DNA of 64,000 nt from Volvox africanus (lineage: Eukaryota; Chlorophyta; Chlorophyceae; Chlamydomonadales; Volvocaceae), in the NCBI GenBank assembly GCA_030268105.1, contig BSDZ01000024.1:1302001-1366000 (forward strand). The letters run 5' to 3'. The first letter of the stretch is position 1, and the number at the start of each line of letters is the position of its first letter. Shown here piece by piece: positions 56,622-64,000 of the stretch. The translations under genes were made by a program, and so were the position numbers. Below the pieces are notes generated by a model. It searched no databases. It was given only the letters and a program-made list of their open reading frames with translations, and was not told the DNA's origin.

Positions 56622-59048
56622 CTCGATCGAGACCTTCAAGATCCGAGCCCTCGTTTTTCGAGCTTCCCAAGTTGCTAAAGCCCCAAGCCATCCGAGTCAA
56701 CACAACCCTCGCCTGCGGGTTGACTTTCGCATTGTGGATGCGATAACACGCACCCTGTGCTGTACACCGGTTTGATCACCGTTTGCACCGAAATAGGCCG
56801 CAATGCATTTGAACATTATGAAGCATAATACAATCATATTAGCATGATATACTCGAGTATATCTAGCTAATCAGGCATGCTGCATTACCACCTACGACAT
56901 CACGCTGTCGGTCAACATGTTTGACTCGACGCTGATAATTAATGCGCGATCTATCCATTGGCACATTAACTTTCGATAGGGGGGTACATCACCCGTGGCC
57001 ACTAACTTGGCAGTCCCTACCTTCCCCGGTGTTTCGGGGCACCCTCATCCAGTCTCCTACCCTAAGAATTATTAGAGAGCTACAGCTTTATTAACAGGAC
57101 TTCGCATTCATCCGATAATTTGTGCGGTCAGCACAGAAATTACGACACCTGCAGCATAGGAGTAGTTGGCCATCCATGCTCTTCTGCGACCGCAGCTGTG
57201 CCCAGCAGACACGCAGGTGCATCACGATGATCTCGTTCACAACTGTTCTCTTGAGAGCTCATTTGCTTTGAGGAATCCTGGCCGGCTTTACGCAATACGG
57301 ATTGAAAGGTAGAGCGCTAGCTGCGGACGACTGCTGCGTACTCTGATTGTTCCTTCTGCTGGCAGCTTTGGGTCGCACGGGCGCGCCATACAAATCTGTG
57401 TAGCAATACGGATGCCACGCAAGGAAAAATGGAACTTGTGTTATTTTATCTGCGTATTCTGGGCATATGCTGAGGCGATATCAAAATATTCCAGGCTTCT
57501 GGGTCGTGCCGTATTCACAGGAAGTGCTCACCGAAGAGGGTATTCATCAATGAAGTCGTCATCAAGCTTCCGCAACAATTCATGCACTCCTCTTCATTTT
57601 GCCAAATATCTTACTTGTAATGGATTCTAGCATTGGTACAATTTCAAGGCAACGCGTTGATTATTGGATTGGAGTCCGATACCTTTCTGCATCCCAACCT
57701 AGGATATTGGAGAAATTTCTGATTGCTGCATATGTTTTCAGTCAGTTTTTGCGTGTCAGAGAAACATACGTAGTCCCTATCTTTGACCGAACAAGGACTG
57801 CCAGCAAGGACTGTCAAGGAGCGCAAGACCTAAAAGAGTATCGATATTTGACCGAATAACCACATTATGACCTTGTTGCGGAATAACATTGTTTTTGGGT
57901 GTGCGCGGGTCACGCGCCCTTATAAACTACAAACATTCAATAGATTATTCCTGAGAAACCAGTTGCTCCATTAGCTCAATTGGCCCCATACTAAGGCGTG
58001 GGAATCTAGATTGATAGAGGACGGCTTGATGATCAGCTATGAGAGGGTCCCATAGGCCCCCTTTCCTTCTGTGCGGGGACAAGATTTTTGGACATTTTCT
58101 CTATGGATGGGGCCCAGCGTCTCGCCCCACGCGTGAAATACATTGAGCACGCCAATAAAGTGCCTCAAGGTGTGTGGAATACACAAGTTGTAAGGGTAAT
58201 TGCACACCGCAAGCATTCCGCGGACAACGCGCTGTAATCCCGTCCAAGCCGGGTAGCAGTACCCGGAGGGTGCCACAAACTTGCCGCATCTCGCATCTGG
58301 TATGTGTTTGGGGGGTACTGGCTGGCACCTGGCTCGAAGCTGTATCTACGTAGGATCCTAGCCGCATCTAGAAAGTATCCCAATGGGGACCCGCTGATAG
58401 GTCATGATCAGTGTGCCGCATTCAGAGGAAGTTGATTGTGGGGAATCGAAAATCCTCGACACAAAATCCTCAAGCAGGCGTGGCCAGTTACCAACATGGA
58501 TAGCTCCTCCTTTGATGAACTTCGGTTCTGTGGTAGAGTAAAAATGAGTTCAGGCGATCTTCTTGATTAACAGTGGGGCTCTTTTCGACGGCCTGCTGTC
58601 CACACCATGGCCCTGCAACCTCTTGAATATGCACCGGAGTTTCAAGTGTAATATCGCCCTCTTATTAGGCTATATTTTACACTAACAGCCGTGATTAAGA
58701 TGCCATATATGTCATGTTTTCATGTATAGTCCTTGCGCGCGTCTACCTAAGACGACTTTTCAAGCGTTTATTTTCGTCGCTTCATCACTGCGCACATTTA
58801 GTCGCTTCATCCCCAGAAAGCTGCGTCGTTTCCCTCATAAGTCCATTTGGTCGAACCTGACTCCTGTTAATGCATGCAAGCTTGCTTAAGATTACCTTAC
58901 AACGTCGGATATGGCCGATTGGCGGCTTGTAAATGAGCACACCCACCACCAGAGCACTCCATATCCGGGGGAAACGGACCTGCCTTACTTAGCCGCCGTT
59001 CCGTGAATAGATCCATCGCACTTATGACTTTTCATCGTGCATGCCCCC

Positions 59049-59138
59049 TGTTGGAATGTGAGCAACACTCATATACGAAAGAATGTCAGTGCAAGTAATA
59101 CGGCCCACGAGGGGCCGGGCGCTTTGCTGACTTTAACA
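59049..59138 (+). mobile_element. 90-bp TG...CA element in array unit 4
   Basis: Same insertion as in units 2 and 3, with CCCCC on both sides. Confidence 0.9.
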
Positions 59139-59796
59139 CCCCCTCGATTAAGAAGAAATTATTTATGTCGTCGAGCGACGGACTTCCTAAGCGCAGCCAT
59201 AGATCCAGCAGATCTGGAGTTGCACCGTAATAATTACGTATTTCCACAAGAGGAAAACTAGAGGTTGTGTGCGGCGGCCTCGAACGGCATGTGCAAGTCT
59301 GCATGCATGCGCGATCTGCGAGGCCGCCCACGTAAGGCGGGATCCTAGGATTGCCAAATAGAAACTCATCCCAAGAACGGAGAAGACTAATACGCTGCTT
59401 GCAGAACCTCATTAAAAGCGTTGCATGGAAATGTTTTTGTCGTCCAAACACGCACAGCGATTAGGGCTCGCTCCTTGCCACATTAAGAGTCCCGTACATG
59501 GACGTAGGCCTTGCAAGGATACGATTAGGTTGTATCTCTAGACGGAAATCTTTATCCATCACAGACAAGCATGGCGGAACGCGTAGCGTTTATTAGTATT
59601 CCTTTCAAAAGCTCTTGGGTTTCCTCGCTCCGTTCTTTATTTTTTTCCCAATATGTGCTACAAGGACTCTAGAAGACAGCAGGTCCATCATCACTCTTTT
59701 GGCTGGAGAAAAAAATAGACACCTTCATTCGTTCGTGTTGCCCCATCTATCACATCTGTCACATCATAAAAATAAGTTGCATCATTGGAAGAATCG

Positions 59797-61032
59797 ATGC
59801 TTGCGACGATTGCCTTATCCATCTTGTTTTTCAACTGGTTGCGGCCAGCAGTTGCGGAGCCTATGCCCCGCCCAGCAGAGATGCTTTGGTGCGGACGGCA
59901 GGGTGCCTGGCAAAACATCACCGAAGGCAACATCGGTTTAGCAAGTGCCGACATCAAAACAGTGGTTATTATGGACACAACCGCGTGCTGGTGGCTCGCG
60001 GAAGGACTTTCCTTCAATACCAGTGTTGACTTATCGAAGAGAACTGGTGGCGAGTACGTATGGTGCTCACGGATATTGGAACTGCTCCAGAAGCTTGGCT
60101 ACAACACGGTGTTTACAAAAACTGCTCGGGCGGCGGAGAAATTCATCCTCACTGGTCAAGGGCAGGGTGCAGACCACTTGCTGATGGTACACTGGGGTTG
60201 GGAGGCCCTGTCGAGCCCTGAGAAGTACGGCGGCGCCAACCTGACCCGGCCACCCTTTCGTGAGGAATGCTTGATTCGGATGAACTTCTTTGCCGTTGAA
60301 AGGCCCCAAGATTTGTGGCCTGGCAACCTCAAATTTTATCTCACCGTCTATCCAAACCAACACAACACTTTTACAGGATTACCGCAGCCACCGGACTGCC
60401 CAGTCAGTTTCGCAGAGCCAAGCGTGCCTTTGAAGCCCTCTTACGGTGTGGTGTTCGGCAAGTTTGGAGTGACTGCTACGGTGACGCTAATTCCCCTGTT
60501 CTTCCGGAACGCCAGCCTGTGGTCAACTCTCTCCACACGAACCCATATTGTGTTCGTATCCTGCAATGACGAGCTTGCGGAGACGCTGGGTTTGGGCATC
60601 AACTACAGGGAACGCTACACGTGCTGGTCGGATTTGCCCAAGAGGGGATCATACCATCAGCTGCTACGGGATGCGGCTTTCGTAATCGGCCTAGGTACCC
60701 CGAAGTTATCGCCCACGCCTCTGGAGGCGCTTTGGTGCAGGACGCCGGTTATCATGCCCCCCGGGCAGCATCACTATCTGAATGCATCCGCGCCTTCTAG
60801 CCAGTTTTATGCTGTAAGATCCACACAAGATGTACTGGTCGCAGTCGACACATGTTTGCAGACGTGCTCGCCAACCTACCAGCGCAACGGTACAGGAGTT
60901 AGTGTTGAGAAGATAGACAAGCCGTGCTTCGGGAGTCCGCCACCCATGGATATCGACTTTTCCATCGATGTGGTTGCGCCGAAGTTGGAAATAATGTTGA
61001 AGGAGCGTGAGTCGCAGTGCATAAGGTTGTGA
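59797..61032 (+). CDS. GT18-like glycosyltransferase, array copy 4
   Basis: Identical in translation to the other three. Copy-specific changes at 61438 and 62547 lie downstream of the ORF. Perfect identity of four ORFs implies very recent amplification, ongoing homogenisation, or an assembly product of one unit. Confidence 0.75.
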   Translation: MLATIALSILFFNWLRPAVAEPMPRPAEMLWCGRQGAWQNITEGNIGLASADIKTVVIMDTTACWWLAEGLSFNTSVDLSKRTGGEYVWCSRILELLQKLGYNTVFTKTARAAEKFILTGQGQGADHLLMVHWGWEALSSPEKYGGANLTRPPFREECLIRMNFFAVERPQDLWPGNLKFYLTVYPNQHNTFTGLPQPPDCPVSFAEPSVPLKPSYGVVFGKFGVTATVTLIPLFFRNASLWSTLSTRTHIVFVSCNDELAETLGLGINYRERYTCWSDLPKRGSYHQLLRDAAFVIGLGTPKLSPTPLEALWCRTPVIMPPGQHHYLNASAPSSQFYAVRSTQDVLVAVDTCLQTCSPTYQRNGTGVSVEKIDKPCFGSPPPMDIDFSIDVVAPKLEIMLKERESQCIRL

Positions 61033-61314
61033 TTGCTTATAAATTATGCATGGCTCGCGCGGGCGCACAAGCAATGACCAACGAAGAGCAGGCAGAGTCT
61101 TGTGATGAGGACGGGATAAATAGATGGGAGGGCGGGGTTGTGATGGCGCAATGTTTGGGCGACGGAAGCCCCACCGTAAAACTAATCTGTGCATGTGTGG
61201 GTAGGTTCATAACTACCGAATGAACATGCACATGAATAATACATTTTATATTACCTCTTTTTTATCCTAAATATTGCGAGCAGGCAGAAACCAATGATGA
61301 TGTACGTATATGCC

Positions 61315-61710
61315 TGTAAGAGGGCAAATGGCGCAGAAGCGCCAGAAAGAGCTAAACTGAGTTGTCGTAATTTGGCCTTATATGACAAATAACATAATTG
61401 CATAATAGCAGATATGTTACAATAGATGTGACACATAAAATCTGAACAAGTCGCATGGAACTACTTGCATGCGAGCATTCGTACAAGATTGTCGGTTGTA
61501 GAATGCGCGCCAGTTTTATAAGGCCTTATGAGCCAGACAGCGCTATTTAAGGCACCTGGATAATTGAGACAGACACTTCTTCTTTCTTTGTAAGTCACTA
61601 CTATAATGTAACTAGCAAGGAGTCACCTTTGCACTACGTGCCCTACGGCACCGTTACTCGGAGCTCGCCTATATAGCTACACCTACCAGCTAGGCGAAGC
61701 CTCTGTTACA
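61315..61710 (+). mobile_element. LTR of family 2 within array unit 4
   Basis: Copy of 46048-46443 with the single change G to A at 61438. Confidence 0.75.
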
Positions 61711-64000
61711 CTCGATCGAGACCTTCAAGATCCGAGCCCTCGTTTTTCGAGCTTCCCAAGTTGCTAAAGCCCCAAGCCATCCGAGTCAACACAACCCTCG
61801 CCTGCGGGTTGACTTTCGCATTGTGGATGCGATAACACGCACCCTGTGCTGTACACCGGTTTGATCACCGTTTGCACCGAAATAGGCCGCAATGCATTTG
61901 AACATTATGAAGCATAATACAATCATATTAGCATGATATACTCGAGTATATCTAGCTAATCAGGCATGCTGCATTACCACCTACGACATCACGCTGTCGG
62001 TCAACATGTTTGACTCGACGCTGATAATTAATGCGCGATCTATCCATTGGCACATTAACTTTCGATAGGGGGGTACATCACCCGTGGCCACTAACTTGGC
62101 AGTCCCTACCTTCCCCGGTGTTTCGGGGCACCCTCATCCAGTCTCCTACCCTAAGAATTATTAGAGAGCTACAGCTTTATTAACAGGACTTCGCATTCAT
62201 CCGATAATTTGTGCGGTCAGCACAGAAATTACGACACCTGCAGCATAGGAGTAGTTGGCCATCCATGCTCTTCTGCGACCGCAGCTGTGCCCAGCAGACA
62301 CGCAGGTGCATCACGATGATCTCGTTCACAACTGTTCTCTTGAGAGCTCATTTGCTTTGAGGAATCCTGGCCGGCTTTACGCAATACGGATTGAAAGGTA
62401 GAGCGCTAGCTGCGGACGACTGCTGCGTACTCTGATTGTTCCTTCTGCTGGCAGCTTTGGGTCGCACGGGCGCGCCATACAAATCTGTGTAGCAATACGG
62501 ATGCCACGCAAGGAAAAATGGAACTTGTGTTATTTTATCTGCGTATCCTGGGCATATGCTGAGGCGATATCAAAATATTCCAGGCTTCTGGGTCGTGCCG
62601 TATTCACAGGAAGTGCTCACCGAAGAGGGTATTCATCAATGAAGTCGTCATCAAGCTTCCGCAACAATTCATGCACTCCTCTTCATTTTGCCAAATATCT
62701 TACTTGTAATGGATTCTAGCATTGGTACAATTTCAAGGCAACGCGTTGATTATTGGATTGGAGTCCGATACCTTTCTGCATCCCAACCTAGGATATTGGA
62801 GAAATTTCTGATTGCTGCATATGTTTTCAGTCAGTTTTTGCGTGTCAGAGAAACATACGTAGTCCCTATCTTTGACCGAACAAGGACTGCCAGCAAGGAC
62901 TGTCAAGGAGCGCAAGACCTAAAAGAGTATCGATATTTGACCGAATAACCACATTATGACCTTGTTGCGGAATAACATTGTTTTTGGGTGTGCGCGGGTC
63001 ACGCGCCCTTATAAACTACAAACATTCAATAGATTATTCCTGAGAAACCAGTTGCTCCATTAGCTCAATTGGCCCCATACTAAGGCGTGGGAATCTAGAT
63101 TGATAGAGGACGGCTTGATGATCAGCTATGAGAGGGTCCCATAGGCCCCCTTTCCTTCTGTGCGGGGACAAGATTTTTGGACATTTTCTCTATGGATGGG
63201 GCCCAGCGTCTCGCCCCACGCGTGAAATACATTGAGCACGCCAATAAAGTGCCTCAAGGTGTGTGGAATACACAAGTTGTAAGGGTAATTGCACACCGCA
63301 AGCATTCCGCGGACAACGCGCTGTAATCCCGTCCAAGCCGGGTAGCAGTACCCGGAGGGTGCCACAAACTTGCCGCATCTCGCATCTGGTATGTGTTTGG
63401 GGGGTACTGGCTGGCACCTGGCTCGAAGCTGTATCTACGTAGGATCCTAGCCGCATCTAGAAAGTATCCCAATGGGGACCCGCTGATAGGTCATGATCAG
63501 TGTGCCGCATTCAGAGGAAGTTGATTGTGGGGAATCGAAAATCCTCGACACAAAATCCTCAAGCAGGCGTGGCCAGTTACCAACATGGATAGCTCCTCCT
63601 TTGATGAACTTCGGTTCTGTGGTAGAGTAAAAATGAGTTCAGGCGATCTTCTTGATTAACAGTGGGGCTCTTTTCGACGGCCTGCTGTCCACACCATGGC
63701 CCTGCAACCTCTTGAATATGCACCGGAGTTTCAAGTGTAATATCGCCCTCTTATTAGGCTATATTTTACACTAACAGCCGTGATTAAGATGCCATATATG
63801 TCATGTTTTCATGTATAGTCCTTGCGCGCGTCTACCTAAGACGACTTTTCAAGCGTTTATTTTCGTCGCTTCATCACTGCGCACATTTAGTCGCTTCATC
63901 CCCAGAAAGCTGCGTCGTTTCCCTCATAAGTCCATTTGGTCGAACCTGACTCCTGTTAATGCATGCAAGCTTGCTTAAGATTACCTTACAACGTCGGATA

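Larger units (their letters stand above)
43754..64000 (+). repeat. Tandem array of a 5,089-bp unit, four copies in the window
   Basis: Unit 1 is 43754-48747 (4,994 bases; lacks a 95-bp insertion), unit 2 48748-53836, unit 3 53837-58925, unit 4 58926-64000 (cut 14 bases short by the window). Copies are nearly identical. Single-base differences noticed by eye are at 56418 (T), 61438 (A) and 62547 (C), each against the other three copies. The array continues past the right edge. Its left limit falls exactly on the end of the copia-like element. Confidence 0.95.

Overview
The window is eukaryotic nuclear DNA, most likely from a volvocine green alga (Volvox or a close relative). Genes are broken into many short exons by long AT-rich GT-AG introns. 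The best-resolved gene encodes a secreted subtilase with a very long Pro/Ser-rich stretch, the style of volvocine wall and matrix proteins. Microsatellites are abundant, and the palindromic motif family CCGTAC/GTACGG recurs through the non-coding DNA. The species call is inference; no marker gene is present.

Layout. (1) 1-3.45 kb, minus strand: the 5' part of a membrane protein with an extracellular CHASE sensor domain, whose 3' end lies outside the window. (2) 4.27-5.73 kb, plus strand: a divergently oriented NYN-domain (PIN-like RNase) gene with all three acidic motifs but unresolved frame problems at two places; an Ala-rich open stretch at 6.56-7.12 kb may be its tail or noise. (3) 7.1-14.6 kb: no convincing gene, but an unusual pair of interleaved inverted repeats at 7.5 kb and several tandem repeats. 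(4) 14.64-34.74 kb, plus strand: one large gene of about 29 exons for a predicted membrane-anchored S8 (subtilisin) protease of roughly 2,300 residues, with signal peptide, long pro-region, catalytic D/H/N/S, inserted PA-like domain, C-terminal beta-sandwich, three copies of a C-terminal module, about 480 residues of Pro/Ser repeat, and a C-terminal transmembrane helix. It resembles in outline the volvocine hatching or sporangium-lysing subtilases. (5) 34.8-38.8 kb: no gene recognised, several microsatellites. (6) 38.8-43.75 kb: a nest of retroelement pieces: a 90-bp TG...CA element with a 5-bp target duplication, an LTR of about 417 bp, and a copia-like element with a gag fragment and a head-to-head LTR pair that makes a 243-bp-arm hairpin. 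(7) 43.75-64.0 kb: four tandem copies of a 5,089-bp unit, nearly identical, each with one intronless 411-codon ORF for a secreted or Golgi GT18 (MGAT5-like) glycosyltransferase, one LTR of the same family as in (6), and, in copies 2-4 only, a second insertion of the 90-bp element. Copy 1 retains the empty target site.

The protease and the glycosyltransferase array both point to the secretory pathway and extracellular matrix, but nothing in the sequence shows that they act together. The most novel structures are the 90-bp mobile element with its empty site, the amplified glycosyltransferase unit, the palindromic LTR pair and the interleaved inverted repeats. All exon boundaries were placed by eye from splice consensus, reading-frame phase and family motifs.
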